From the NCBI GenBank assembly GCA_002436185.1, contig DJKX01000023.1:1-50731 (forward strand): a DNA stretch of 50,731 bases, read 5' to 3'. Every line of letters begins with the position of its first letter. Position 1 is the stretch's first letter. The position numbers were made by a program, and so were the translations under genes. Source of the DNA: Fidelibacterota bacterium UBA6531. GTDB lineage: Bacteria > Fidelibacterota > Marinisomatia > Marinisomatales > TCS55. Of the stretch, positions 24,074 to 33,334 are shown piece by piece. The notes beneath the pieces are model-generated. The model had not been told where the DNA came from. It searched no databases and saw only the letters and a list, made by a program, of their open reading frames with translations.

Positions 24074-26377
24074 ATGCAAGAACACCCCATTAAACACTGG
24101 ATAACTAACCTATCAATGAATTATCCCAAAAGGACGATCATTATATCTTTGATTTTTACTGCTTTCATGGCGTCGGGTTTACGCTATTTCTTCATAGAAG
24201 ACGATATGATGAAACTGTTGCCGAAGGATATACCCACACGCCAAACTTGGGATGAGATAAAAAAAGAATTTGGTAACACAGAATTTATTTATGTCGCTTT
24301 TGGACATCCCGGTGAATCTGTATTTAACCAGGAAATGATTGCCAAAGTTTGGGATTTTACTGAAGAACTGGAATCGATGCCGGAAGTGGAGGAAGTAAAC
24401 GGTATCACTACCATGAACCGGATGGATAATGATGATGGTTTTTTATTGATAGATGATTTGATTCCTTATCGCGATCTTTCAGCAGAAGAATTATTATCAA
24501 TAGAAGATTACTTAAATCGGAATCCAAATGTTAAAGTACGATTTATCAGCACTAATGAAGATTATATGAATATTATGATTCAGCCGTATGATAAAGCAAA
24601 TTATTCTATTTTGGCGTTTAAAATTCGCGATTTAGCTGAAAAACAGTTGGAAGGTTACAATGTTTATTTTGGAGGCCCGCCATATATAACCGGCGTCATG
24701 ACTGTATTAATTCGGGAAGATGTAATGATGCTCGTTCGTATTGGAATGGTTGTTATGGTTTTGATATTATTAAGCAGCCTGCGCAGTGTACCTGGTGTCT
24801 TGATGGTCCTTTCCGTCATATTTTTATCACTTATTTCCATGTTGGGGAGTATGGGATGGATTTACCACCTTACCGGATCGGAACGATTTGTTTTCAGTTT
24901 AATCAATACATCCATGCCAATCATTTTGCTTACGATTGCCAATTCTGATGGTGTCCATGTCATGACCAAATTTTTTAAGAAAATGCGTTTGTTTGGCGAT
25001 AAAAAAGAAGCGGTTACCCAAACAATGATGTCGCTCCTACTTCCGATTTTTCTTACCAGTCTAACAACAATTGCGGCATTTCTATCGATGATTTATTCTC
25101 CATTGGAAGTACAGACAGGTTATGGTGTTTCTGTTTCAATCGGTATTGCCTGGGCATGGATTCTTTCCTCAACATTTTTACCGTCATTGATTATGCTTAA
25201 AAAATGGAATATGGATTCTAAAGCTGTTAAACAATCAAGCTACTTGGAAAATGCTATAGATAAATTTGGAAAAGGTGTTTTAAATAGACCAAAAAAGGTT
25301 TTGAGTTCGGGCATTTTGCTTGTTGTGGTCGGGCTCGTTGGTATGAATTGGCTCAATGTGGAAGTGGATATTCAATCATTTTTTAAGGAAGGTTCAGAAA
25401 TACGTGAGGGTCTTGAAATTTTGGATAAAGAAATGGTTGGCACGATGGATTTGCAGTTTAGAATTGAAGGCGATATGAAAGAACCTGATAATTTAACATT
25501 TATGGAAGAATTGCAAGGATTCTTGGAAGGTCATCCCAGGGTTACCACGACATTTTCCATTGCAGACATCATTAAACAAATGCACAGGACAGTAATGGAT
25601 GATGATCCTGCTTACGAAACAATTCCGGAAACTCGTGAAAAAATTAACAATTTGTTTACCATGTATTCTATGTCAGGAGACCCGGAAGATTTTAGTTCCT
25701 TGGTTGATTATGATTATTCTGTTGGACTGACATCGGCGTTGATGAGAAATATGTCCTCAAAGGAAATCATCAAGTTTGTTGAAGAAACAGAAGAAGTAAT
25801 TGATCAGAAAGAAGCATCAGGACTGCAAATTACTCTCACTGGAATGCTCGTTGTTTTCAGGGATTTGATTGGATTGATTGTCCGCTCTTCATTTATCAGT
25901 ATTACTGTTTCCATAATTGTTATCGCTTTGATAGCAGGATATTTTTTCAAGCGTTTGCTTTGGGGAGTATTGGCAGTTGTACCACTAACATCCGCTGTTA
26001 TTCTCAATTTCGGTTTTATGGGTATTTTCGGAGTGGATTTAAGTCATATCACCGCTATTCTATCATCCATTATTATTGGTGTGGGCGTGGATTTTGCCAT
26101 TCACTATATTTCTCAGTTTAAACGTTTGGTCAAGCATGGAACCAGTCCTGATGTACTCAGCAGGGAAGTGGTGGATGATGTGGGTTACCCCATTGTATTG
26201 GATGCCTTGTCTAATATGGCCTTTGGAGCATTACTATTTTCACAATTTTTACCAATTCAACATATGGGCGGATTAATGGTATTCAGCATGGTCTCCACAT
26301 CGGTCGGTACATTAACATTGTTGGCATCGTTATCAGAGATTTTTAAAACGAGATTAATGAGAAAAGAAAAAAATTAA
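24074..26377 (+). CDS. RND-superfamily (MMPL-type) exporter
   Basis: The start is set at ATG 24074; the frame opens earlier only within the TetR gene. 767 residues with the two-fold RND layout: TM1 (about 20-38), a periplasmic domain with FFIEDDMMKLLPKD, a five-helix bundle (about 205-385), a second lone TM (about 408-428, GILLVVVGLVGMNWLN), a second periplasmic domain, and a second bundle (about 590-765). Charged intramembrane sites include NSDGVHVMTKF (about 289) and GVGVDFAIHYISQF (about 668). It belongs to the 'predicted exporter' (COG1033/MMPL) group, which moves lipids or other hydrophobic compounds using the proton gradient. It is followed by a LolA-like protein and a barrel, which would complete a path across the envelope. 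Confidence 0.88.
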   Translation: MQEHPIKHWITNLSMNYPKRTIIISLIFTAFMASGLRYFFIEDDMMKLLPKDIPTRQTWDEIKKEFGNTEFIYVAFGHPGESVFNQEMIAKVWDFTEELESMPEVEEVNGITTMNRMDNDDGFLLIDDLIPYRDLSAEELLSIEDYLNRNPNVKVRFISTNEDYMNIMIQPYDKANYSILAFKIRDLAEKQLEGYNVYFGGPPYITGVMTVLIREDVMMLVRIGMVVMVLILLSSLRSVPGVLMVLSVIFLSLISMLGSMGWIYHLTGSERFVFSLINTSMPIILLTIANSDGVHVMTKFFKKMRLFGDKKEAVTQTMMSLLLPIFLTSLTTIAAFLSMIYSPLEVQTGYGVSVSIGIAWAWILSSTFLPSLIMLKKWNMDSKAVKQSSYLENAIDKFGKGVLNRPKKVLSSGILLVVVGLVGMNWLNVEVDIQSFFKEGSEIREGLEILDKEMVGTMDLQFRIEGDMKEPDNLTFMEELQGFLEGHPRVTTTFSIADIIKQMHRTVMDDDPAYETIPETREKINNLFTMYSMSGDPEDFSSLVDYDYSVGLTSALMRNMSSKEIIKFVEETEEVIDQKEASGLQITLTGMLVVFRDLIGLIVRSSFISITVSIIVIALIAGYFFKRLLWGVLAVVPLTSAVILNFGFMGIFGVDLSHITAILSSIIIGVGVDFAIHYISQFKRLVKHGTSPDVLSREVVDDVGYPIVLDALSNMAFGALLFSQFLPIQHMGGLMVFSMVSTSVGTLTLLASLSEIFKTRLMRKEKN

Positions 26378-26393
26378 TATAGAGGAATTCATT

Positions 26394-27137
26394 ATGAAAA
26401 ACATCATACTCATTTTTTCCATGAACGTGCTTTTTTCCCAAACTGGTTATGAAATTGCCAAAATGGTTGATGAAAAACCGACACCGGAAGATATGTCAAA
26501 CAGAACCAAGATGGTATTGACCAATTCAAAGGGTAAATCGCGGACAAACGAAATGGTGTCAAAATCCACTGGTGGTAACGAAAAACAGATCATTTGGTTT
26601 ATGGAGCCGAAAGATGACAGGGGAGTGGCTTTTCTAAAAATAGAACACAAAGAAAAAGATGATGAAATGCGTATGTGGCTGCCGGCCTTTAAGAAAGTAC
26701 GAAGAATTTCATCCAAGAAAAAAGGCGACTCCTTTATGGGTTCCGATATGAGTTACGAAGATTTATCCAATCGTGAGCTTAATGAGAATGAATACAAACG
26801 ACTCGAGGATGAAACAGTAAATGGCATTGAGTGCTACGTATTGGAAATCATTCCGAAAAAAGAAGCGAAATCATCTTACACTAAACACATCTCATGGATA
26901 GCAAAAGATGGTCTTTACGGTGTCCAGGAAGAATCATATGATAAAAGAGGTGATCTGTTAAAGAAAAAGGAATACAAATTCCAGAAGGTAAAAAATTACT
27001 ATATCATAGACAGGGTTTTTGTTCAGGATGTCCAAAAACAGCATTCTACAGAAGTGACATTTACTGATGTTCAAGTGGATACCGGTATTGATAATAGTAT
27101 ATTTCAGGAAAAGAATTTGAAACGGATGCCAAGGTAG
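26394..27137 (+). CDS. Outer membrane lipoprotein-sorting-like (LolA-fold) protein
   Basis: 247 residues. Ribosome-binding site TAGAGGAATTC, signal peptide MKNIILIFSMNVLFSQ, then a LolA/LolB-type half-barrel (PF17131-like). Signatures are GYEIAKMVDEKPTPEDMSNR, IIWFMEPKDDRGVAFLKIEH, MRMWLPAFKKVRRISSKKKG then DSFMGSDMSYEDLSNREL, and CYVLEIIPKK. Proteins of this type repeatedly follow MMPL/COG1033 exporters and are thought to carry the hydrophobic cargo through the periplasm. It lies 16 bases after the exporter and 3 bases before the barrel gene. Confidence 0.87.
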   Translation: MKNIILIFSMNVLFSQTGYEIAKMVDEKPTPEDMSNRTKMVLTNSKGKSRTNEMVSKSTGGNEKQIIWFMEPKDDRGVAFLKIEHKEKDDEMRMWLPAFKKVRRISSKKKGDSFMGSDMSYEDLSNRELNENEYKRLEDETVNGIECYVLEIIPKKEAKSSYTKHISWIAKDGLYGVQEESYDKRGDLLKKKEYKFQKVKNYYIIDRVFVQDVQKQHSTEVTFTDVQVDTGIDNSIFQEKNLKRMPR

Positions 27138-27140
27138 TCC

Positions 27141-28379
27141 ATGCGACGAATCCTGAGGACATGGTGGCTTTTGTCTCTCGCTGCGGCCCAATGGAATGTG
27201 TCCGGCTCCATTCATCCGGTCACAATGAACAGAACGTCCGATGGATCATCCATCTCCTTGCCATTTAGGATCGCAGAACTTGAAGTCGGATTTTCAAAAG
27301 GAGATTTTGATTTGAAAACAAATTCCGTAGTTGAATACAGATGGACTGGAGGCGATCCCAAATTTGATTTACGGGAAGCGTATATAATTTGGTATCCGAG
27401 TTGGGGAGAGGTTAAGGTGGGAAAACAAATCCACGCCTGGGGTGCTGTGGATGGCAACAACCCTACGGATAACCTCAATCCTTATGATTATTATTATATG
27501 TTTTTAGCAGGGACTGACCGGAAGATCGGCTCACTTTCCGCATCAGTTAAATATTATTGGAATGACTGGCAATTGGAAGTTGTAGTAATTCCGGAAAACG
27601 AACCGAACCGCTACCCCTTTGACGAAGAAGATTTCCCAATTGTCATGGCTGATCCTGGTGATTTTTTGACTGCTGGAGAAACAATTGCGGAATATGGCAT
27701 GCGTGTGCAAACCACTATGGGCAATAGCGATATCAGCATATCATATTTTTCCGGAAGGGATAGGGGATTTACTTTGGTAGGGTATAATTTTGCACCAGTT
27801 CTAACGTACCGTAAAACAGATGAAATTGGCATCGATATGGTCACATTTATCGGCGATTTAACACTGCGAGCAGAAGCTGGATTCTTTAATACGCAAAATG
27901 ATCTGCATACTGATATAAAAACATTCAAGGATGCTGCATATCTGCAATTTGCTGTCCAGGCAGAATACACAACAGCGAATGACATAACGTTAATGATTCA
28001 ACTAATCGGTAATGATGTATTAGAAGTCAATGGCTCTACTTATACATATGATGAAACTGGTAACCCTACAGTATTAGTAGCTATGAATGAAGATGAATTT
28101 CGACAGGGCATGGGCACACCCTTTGCCATGTTCGCTGATCTGGGTATGTTTTTATCTGCAACGGGTAATTACTGGGACAATGCCTTGGAAATCAGGGGCA
28201 ATACTTTTATGGACCTTGAGGACTCGCAAAAAATGCTTGGAGGAGGTGTAACCTATTCACCAGTTGAAAACTGGGCTATTGATTGTTCCATTTCCAAATT
28301 TATGGGGGAAGAGGGAACTCACTTCAAAGAAATGGAAATTTTTTCACATTTGAGTTTAGGTGTGAAATATAGTTTTTAG
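27141..28379 (+). CDS. Outer-membrane beta-barrel (DUF1302-like), partner of the RND exporter
   Basis: 412 residues with signal peptide MRRILRTWWLLSLAAA and a barrel ending HLSLGVKYSF. The diagnostic block FDLREAYIIWYPSWGEVKVG-KQIHAWGAVDGNNPTDNLNP-YDYYYMF lies at about 79-123. It shares this block and the overall layout with the barrel at 18702, 7 kb away, in the sulfotransferase/START operon. Last gene of the TetR operon. The stop is two bases from the convergent phoU-like stop, so no terminator fits between. Proposed role: outer-membrane exit or entry point for the RND/LolA-like cargo. Confidence 0.78.
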   Translation: MRRILRTWWLLSLAAAQWNVSGSIHPVTMNRTSDGSSISLPFRIAELEVGFSKGDFDLKTNSVVEYRWTGGDPKFDLREAYIIWYPSWGEVKVGKQIHAWGAVDGNNPTDNLNPYDYYYMFLAGTDRKIGSLSASVKYYWNDWQLEVVVIPENEPNRYPFDEEDFPIVMADPGDFLTAGETIAEYGMRVQTTMGNSDISISYFSGRDRGFTLVGYNFAPVLTYRKTDEIGIDMVTFIGDLTLRAEAGFFNTQNDLHTDIKTFKDAAYLQFAVQAEYTTANDITLMIQLIGNDVLEVNGSTYTYDETGNPTVLVAMNEDEFRQGMGTPFAMFADLGMFLSATGNYWDNALEIRGNTFMDLEDSQKMLGGGVTYSPVENWAIDCSISKFMGEEGTHFKEMEIFSHLSLGVKYSF

Positions 28380-28381
28380 AT

Positions 28382-29056
28382 TTATTCTTTATACCCAATA
28401 GCATCAAAAGGATTAACCAGGGTGGTTGTAATATTCTTTAAATGTGCCCCGATCCGTTTCAAGTAACGTGCATACAGCGTAATCGCTGCGGTTCGTGATT
28501 CACTACCGAAATGGAGTTCGTCCCGTAGAACTCCATTGACAATATCATCTGATTTTTTTGTCATTTGCTCGCGGTAGCCCTCCATGAGCGTTTTAGCGAT
28601 TTCTTCATCTTGGAAATGAATGGCTTGCAGGGTCTTCTCAAACCGGTTCTTGACTTCTTTTTCAATCAATATCAGGTCTTCAGAAATTTCTGAAGACTTT
28701 ATTGACTGTTCATGGTTGATGGCCAGGTCCAGGATATTCTTGCAATAATCTCCTATGCGTTCAATATCCACCACCATGTTGATAAGAATTAACCCGTCTG
28801 CCATATCCGATGTATTCTGTTCCACAGCGTAGTGGGTTAATACTTTGCGCCTGACGTCTCGCTGGAATTCATTGATCTCTTTATCCCGTTTCTTCAGCGT
28901 TTTAAGAGTGTCAATGTTTTCTCCATTCTTCAGGTATATTAATGCCTGCTGGAAGATTTCATGGGAAAGATTCAGCATTTCATAAGATTTATCCCAGGAC
29001 TGGGAAAGTAAATCTTCTGCTTTCCAAAGGTTAATGATGTCTTTGAATAATGTCAT
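28382..29056 (-). CDS. PhoU-domain protein
   Basis: 224 residues, all-helical, with PhoU-type blocks: KKRDKEINEFQRDVRRKVLTH (about 54-74), LILINMVVDIERIGDYCKNI (about 88-107) and the C-terminal LYARYLKRIGAHLKNITTTL. PhoU-domain proteins regulate phosphate uptake. This one begins 3 bases after the Na/Pi cotransporter stop, so it is the transporter's partner in one operon rather than the PstSCAB-linked PhoU. Confidence 0.88.
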   Translation of the reverse strand: MTLFKDIINLWKAEDLLSQSWDKSYEMLNLSHEIFQQALIYLKNGENIDTLKTLKKRDKEINEFQRDVRRKVLTHYAVEQNTSDMADGLILINMVVDIERIGDYCKNILDLAINHEQSIKSSEISEDLILIEKEVKNRFEKTLQAIHFQDEEIAKTLMEGYREQMTKKSDDIVNGVLRDELHFGSESRTAAITLYARYLKRIGAHLKNITTTLVNPFDAIGYKE

Positions 29057-29059
29057 GGT

Positions 29060-30211
29060 TTACCTCACGAGGAAAATTAAGGTTAATGGAACGATGAAAA
29101 ACACAATCAAAATGTATAAAAGTGAAAAAATTCTATTCTGAATCGCAATTTCTGCGAACCATTTAGACAAATTGATTGGAGTCATCCTAATTTTTTCAAT
29201 GGGCCAGATTAATAAAATACCGTAAATATTAAACATCAGATGAGCAAAGGCCACTGATAATGGTGCAATTGTGCCTGAAACCAGGCTGGCCAGAAGTGCT
29301 GTTATAGTAGTACCAATATTTGCACCAAGTGTATAGGGGAAAATCTGTTCAAGCCGTAAAATACCTGCACCTGCCAAAGGAATGACTAGGGAGGTCGTAA
29401 TTGAGCTGCTCTGAACGAGAATCGTTATAAATGCACCGAATAACATTGCACGTCCGGCTGTTTTGAAAATATGGGAATCAAAAAATGCTTCTAACCGATG
29501 CATGACCAAACTGCGTATCAATTTGGTTAAATAACGCAAGGACAGGAATAATAATAAAAGTGCAGCGATCAATAAAAGCCAGTTATAATTAATGATTTCC
29601 TGGTGTTTGAATATGTCCTTCACCCAGGAAACTGCAGGCTTGGTAATCAATTTGATGGGGCTATTGAATGAAAAAGTTTCTGTACCAACTATAAGTTCCG
29701 CTAACCAGCTTGCGCTCCTGCTGATCAACCCGAACGATATTTCCAATGGCAATAAAATCAAAACGGAAATAACGTTAAAAAAGTCATGGACGATGGAAGC
29801 AGAAAACGCCCGCCGAAATTCATTTTTATTCACAATGTGCCCCATTGAAACAATGGTGTTGGTAATACTTGTTCCAATATTGGCACCCATTATATATGGG
29901 GTTGCGGCTGCAACGGCAATGCGCGGATCATCGCCAAACGTTCCGGCAGCCACCATACCCACAACCAAAGAAGTCGTTGTGGATGAGCTTTGAATTAAAC
30001 TGGTGGCCAGAATACCGATAAAAAGGCCAATGAGTGGTCCGGCATTGCTTTGGATTAGCTGCACTGCAAATTCTTTACCCATACCTTTAAAGGCACTGCC
30101 AATCATACCGATGCTAACCAGAAACAGGTAAAGGATAACAATGATTGCTAGTGTTTTGAGTATCGTATCACCTTGCGATGATTTTAGTTCGCCTGCCGCT
30201 TTTGAATCCAT
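29060..30211 (-). CDS. Na+/phosphate cotransporter (NptA/PF02690 family)
   Basis: 383 residues with about nine membrane segments. The inverted duplication typical of the family is visible: SLIQSSSTTTSLVVGMVAAG (about 72-91) and ILVQSSSITTSLVIPLAGAG (about 260-279). Each QSSS motif forms part of the Na+ and phosphate site, and each is followed by a GANIGTSIT/GANIGTTIT loop. It imports inorganic phosphate with sodium across the inner membrane, fitting a marine cell. It is the first gene of a pair with the PhoU-domain gene. The 63-base gap upstream (30212-30274) shows no clear promoter, so read-through from the beta-oxidation operon is possible. Confidence 0.92.
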   Translation of the reverse strand: MDSKAAGELKSSQGDTILKTLAIIVILYLFLVSIGMIGSAFKGMGKEFAVQLIQSNAGPLIGLFIGILATSLIQSSSTTTSLVVGMVAAGTFGDDPRIAVAAATPYIMGANIGTSITNTIVSMGHIVNKNEFRRAFSASIVHDFFNVISVLILLPLEISFGLISRSASWLAELIVGTETFSFNSPIKLITKPAVSWVKDIFKHQEIINYNWLLLIAALLLLFLSLRYLTKLIRSLVMHRLEAFFDSHIFKTAGRAMLFGAFITILVQSSSITTSLVIPLAGAGILRLEQIFPYTLGANIGTTITALLASLVSGTIAPLSVAFAHLMFNIYGILLIWPIEKIRMTPINLSKWFAEIAIQNRIFSLLYILIVFFIVPLTLIFLVR

Positions 30212-30274
30212 TTCCGTTTAGTTATTAAGTAAGAAATTTATGGTTTCAAATGAGTTACTTTATATGAATAATTT

Positions 30275-32620
30275 TTAATTCCTTAACGGTTTACCTTTCT
30301 TAAGCATAAAACCAATCCGATCCTGGGTTAGTTTTTCTCCGGCTAAAGAGACAAATGCTTCACGTTCAATGTCCAAAAGGTATTGTTCTTCCACTGATTT
30401 AGTAAGCCCTGCTTTGTCACCACCGGTGATTACATAAGCCAGTTTTTTTGCTATGAATTCATCATGATCAGATATTTTTCCTTGAGCCTTGAATCCTTTT
30501 AACGCCATAGTCATAGCTGTTCGTCCGCCCGTTCCCGGTAATTTAAGATCCTCTCTGTACTGGGGCGGTTCATAGCCTTCAGCAAGTTCGAGAGCTTTTT
30601 GCTTCGCTGTCCAAATACGCTGATCATTGTTCATCACAATTGTATCTGTCTTTAATAAATAGCCGATGTATTTTGCTTCATCTGCACTGGTAGCTATTTT
30701 GGCAAAACCGATTGTTTCAAATGCTTTTTGTGCAATCTGGAATGAATTAATTCGGCCTTTACCGCTGTTTTCCATTAAGTGTAAGAGCAAACGGAGATTT
30801 CCGCCGGCTCCAGGAATTAATCCAACACCGACTTCTACCAATCCCACGTATAATTCTGCAGCAGCCACTCGATGAGCCGCAGGGCCAATGAGTTCAAATC
30901 CCCCGCCCAGGGTTAGGTGGTGAGGAGCAGCAATTACAGGTTTTTTGGAAAAGCGAATTCGTTGAGTTAAATCCTGAAGTTCTTTCACAGCCACTTCCAG
31001 TTTATCCCATTCTTGAGCTTCACATATTTCTATAACGCTGGCTAAGTTGGCTCCGGCAGAAAAATTTTGCCCAGTATGCCCAATTACCATTGCCTTAAAC
31101 TTACCATTGTCTAATAAATCCATCCCTTCGTTTATGGTCATGGCCAGGGATCCATCAATGGGATTTAATGTTGGTTGGAGAATTGAGTGAAATTCAACAT
31201 TCAATATTCCATCACCTAAATCAATCAGGCTGGCACTCCAGTTTTTCTTTACAAGATTCCCCGCTGATTTTTGAAGATTCAGGTTAACTTCTTTATCTCT
31301 AACCGAAATAGGTTTGGCCGCACTGGACAAGACATCCCAATAGGTTCTTACACCGTCTTTTGTTTCGTAAAAACTGGTTCTGCCGCTGGCTAACATATCC
31401 AGAACCCATTGGGGCACTTTTCTATTTTCAGCCTGCATCCTGTCTACAGATTCCTGTACACCAATGGCATCCCAACCTTCAAAGGGACCTAATTCCCAGG
31501 CAAATCCCCATTTAATTGCATTATCAATATTGATAATATCATCACTAATCTCGGGAATACGATTGGCGCTGTAAATCAATCCCCTGGCCAGTGTTTCCCA
31601 AAAGAATTTCCCTGCTTTATCATCGCTGTAAGCCAATGCTTTAATTTTCCCGGCTGTGGTTGTATGATCTTTTGCTAAACGAAAGCCGTCAAAACGAACT
31701 TTTTTCTGGGGTCCGTATTCACCTGTTTTTAGATCAACAGATAAAATTCCTTCCTCTGTTTTTTTATAGAAACCTGCCTTTGTTTTTTGTCCTAATTTGC
31801 CGTCTTCAATCAGAATGTTTAAAATGTCTGGATTTTTAAACATTTCCCTTTCTTCATCATCTTCTACTTTTTCATAAGTGGTATTTGTAACATGCGCCAT
31901 TGTGTCTAGTCCAACCACATCTGCAGTTCGGAAAGTTGCACTTTTTGCTCGTCCAACAATTGTGCCGGTTAATTTATCCACTTCTTCAACTGTTAATCCT
32001 TGTTGTATTGCTGTATAAATAGTGACCCCCATGTTGAACACACCGATTCTGTTGCCAATAAAATTGGGAGTATCTTTGGCATGTACAATACCTTTACCCA
32101 TTACACTCTCTCCAAATTCAGCCATAATACTATATATTTCATCAGTCGTGAATTCGCTTCGCACTAATTCCAATAAATGCATATATCTGGGTGGATTAAA
32201 AAAATGTGTAATCATAAATCGGGATTTTACATCATCAGGAAAAACGGTAATTAAATCTGACAAAGGGATACCCGATGTGTTGGAGGTAACAATCGCCGAA
32301 GATTTTAAATGGGGAGTAATATTTTCGTACACGCTGTGTTTAATGTCCAAGCGTTCGGCGACAGCTTCCAGCACCCAATCTGCTTCGCCGATTTTCTCTA
32401 TATGCTCATCGTAATTACATGGCGTAATTAATTCAGTATTTTTTGGTTTGAATAGCGGTGCCGGTTTTAGCTTTGTTAAAATTTCCACACCTTTTTCTGC
32501 TAGTTCCTGGTTGATATCGAACAGGAGGGAAGGTATACCTGCATTGGCCAGATGCCCTGCAATTTGTGCTCCCATAACTCCCGCTCCAAGTACAGCAACT
32601 TTTTCAATATTTTGACTCAT
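30275..32620 (-). CDS. fadN: 3-hydroxyacyl-CoA dehydrogenase / enoyl-CoA hydratase fusion (FadN type)
   Basis: 781 residues. The dehydrogenase part comes first, with an NAD-binding GAGVMGAQIAGHLANAG (12-28). The hydratase/crotonase part follows (about 470-690, oxyanion regions TGQNFSAGANL near 515 and GGGFELIGPAAHR near 577). This order matches Bacillus FadN rather than E. coli FadB. It performs the second and third steps of beta-oxidation: hydration of the enoyl-CoA and oxidation to 3-ketoacyl-CoA. The start follows TAAGAGGAAATT. It is the last gene of the TetR-acyl-CoA dehydrogenase-thiolase-PAQR-FadN operon. Confidence 0.92.
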   Translation of the reverse strand: MSQNIEKVAVLGAGVMGAQIAGHLANAGIPSLLFDINQELAEKGVEILTKLKPAPLFKPKNTELITPCNYDEHIEKIGEADWVLEAVAERLDIKHSVYENITPHLKSSAIVTSNTSGIPLSDLITVFPDDVKSRFMITHFFNPPRYMHLLELVRSEFTTDEIYSIMAEFGESVMGKGIVHAKDTPNFIGNRIGVFNMGVTIYTAIQQGLTVEEVDKLTGTIVGRAKSATFRTADVVGLDTMAHVTNTTYEKVEDDEEREMFKNPDILNILIEDGKLGQKTKAGFYKKTEEGILSVDLKTGEYGPQKKVRFDGFRLAKDHTTTAGKIKALAYSDDKAGKFFWETLARGLIYSANRIPEISDDIINIDNAIKWGFAWELGPFEGWDAIGVQESVDRMQAENRKVPQWVLDMLASGRTSFYETKDGVRTYWDVLSSAAKPISVRDKEVNLNLQKSAGNLVKKNWSASLIDLGDGILNVEFHSILQPTLNPIDGSLAMTINEGMDLLDNGKFKAMVIGHTGQNFSAGANLASVIEICEAQEWDKLEVAVKELQDLTQRIRFSKKPVIAAPHHLTLGGGFELIGPAAHRVAAAELYVGLVEVGVGLIPGAGGNLRLLLHLMENSGKGRINSFQIAQKAFETIGFAKIATSADEAKYIGYLLKTDTIVMNNDQRIWTAKQKALELAEGYEPPQYREDLKLPGTGGRTAMTMALKGFKAQGKISDHDEFIAKKLAYVITGGDKAGLTKSVEEQYLLDIEREAFVSLAGEKLTQDRIGFMLKKGKPLRN

Positions 32621-32685
32621 AATTTCCTCTTATAGTTAGTCATTATGTATTTCTCATTCTAACAATTTCTTCTAACAAAATTCAG

Positions 32686-33327
32686 TCACACATATTTATA
32701 CATGACCCAGAAATGGCTAAAACTTCCGGCCATGACCAGTATATGCCATATTTCATGAAACCCAAATCCTTTAAGCGGTGATTTTCGCCGATCCAATGCA
32801 TAGAAAACGATACCGCCTGTATAAAAAATTCCTCCGAGGAATAACCAAATTAGTGCACCTGTCTGTAGATGGGTGAGAAGTGGCCAAATTGCTACAATGG
32901 ACATCCAACCCATAAAAACATAATATACGGTTGAAAACCAATTCGGAAATTTGAATTGGAATAATTTCCAGAGGATACCAAAGACAGCTAAACCCCAAAT
33001 AATACCAAACAGACTCCAACCCCAGGGCCCCCGCAATGGAATCAGGCAGATGGGAGTATATGTGGATGCTATTAATACATAAATCATCATGTGATCAAAA
33101 CGTTTCAGAATAGATTCTGCTCGACCTGTCACTGGGATCCAATGATAAAGTGTACTTGCAGTGTATAGCAAAAAAAGACCTGTACCAAAGATTGAAAATG
33201 ATACGATCTTCCACGGATCCACAGGATTAACTGCTTTTAGAATTAACAACACTAGAGCGATAATAGACAGAATAGCACCAATGCTATGCGTCAAACCGCT
33301 CATGGGGTCTTTCAAGTGTTTGATCAT
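32686..33327 (-). CDS. Hemolysin III / PAQR-family membrane protein
   Basis: 213 residues with seven hydrophobic helices. The PAQR/hemolysin III signatures are all present: MSGLTHSIGAILSI, TASTLYHWIP (Ser-x3-His), RFDHMMIYVLIASTYTPICL (Asp-His) and the C-terminal GFHEIWHILVMAGSFSHFW (HExxH). These His and Asp residues bind zinc in the hydrolase-like core of the family. Despite its name, bacterial members are not established toxins; animal relatives sense lipids or act as ceramidases. It lies inside the fatty-acid operon, 7 bases after the thiolase, which suggests a role in membrane-lipid turnover or sensing (inference). Confidence 0.88.
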   Translation of the reverse strand: MIKHLKDPMSGLTHSIGAILSIIALVLLILKAVNPVDPWKIVSFSIFGTGLFLLYTASTLYHWIPVTGRAESILKRFDHMMIYVLIASTYTPICLIPLRGPWGWSLFGIIWGLAVFGILWKLFQFKFPNWFSTVYYVFMGWMSIVAIWPLLTHLQTGALIWLFLGGIFYTGGIVFYALDRRKSPLKGFGFHEIWHILVMAGSFSHFWVMYKYV

Positions 33328-33334
33328 ATACTCA

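Noticed and set aside
32686..33327. Haemolytic toxin
   Set aside because: The name hemolysin III is historical; the motifs are those of the PAQR membrane family and the operon is metabolic.
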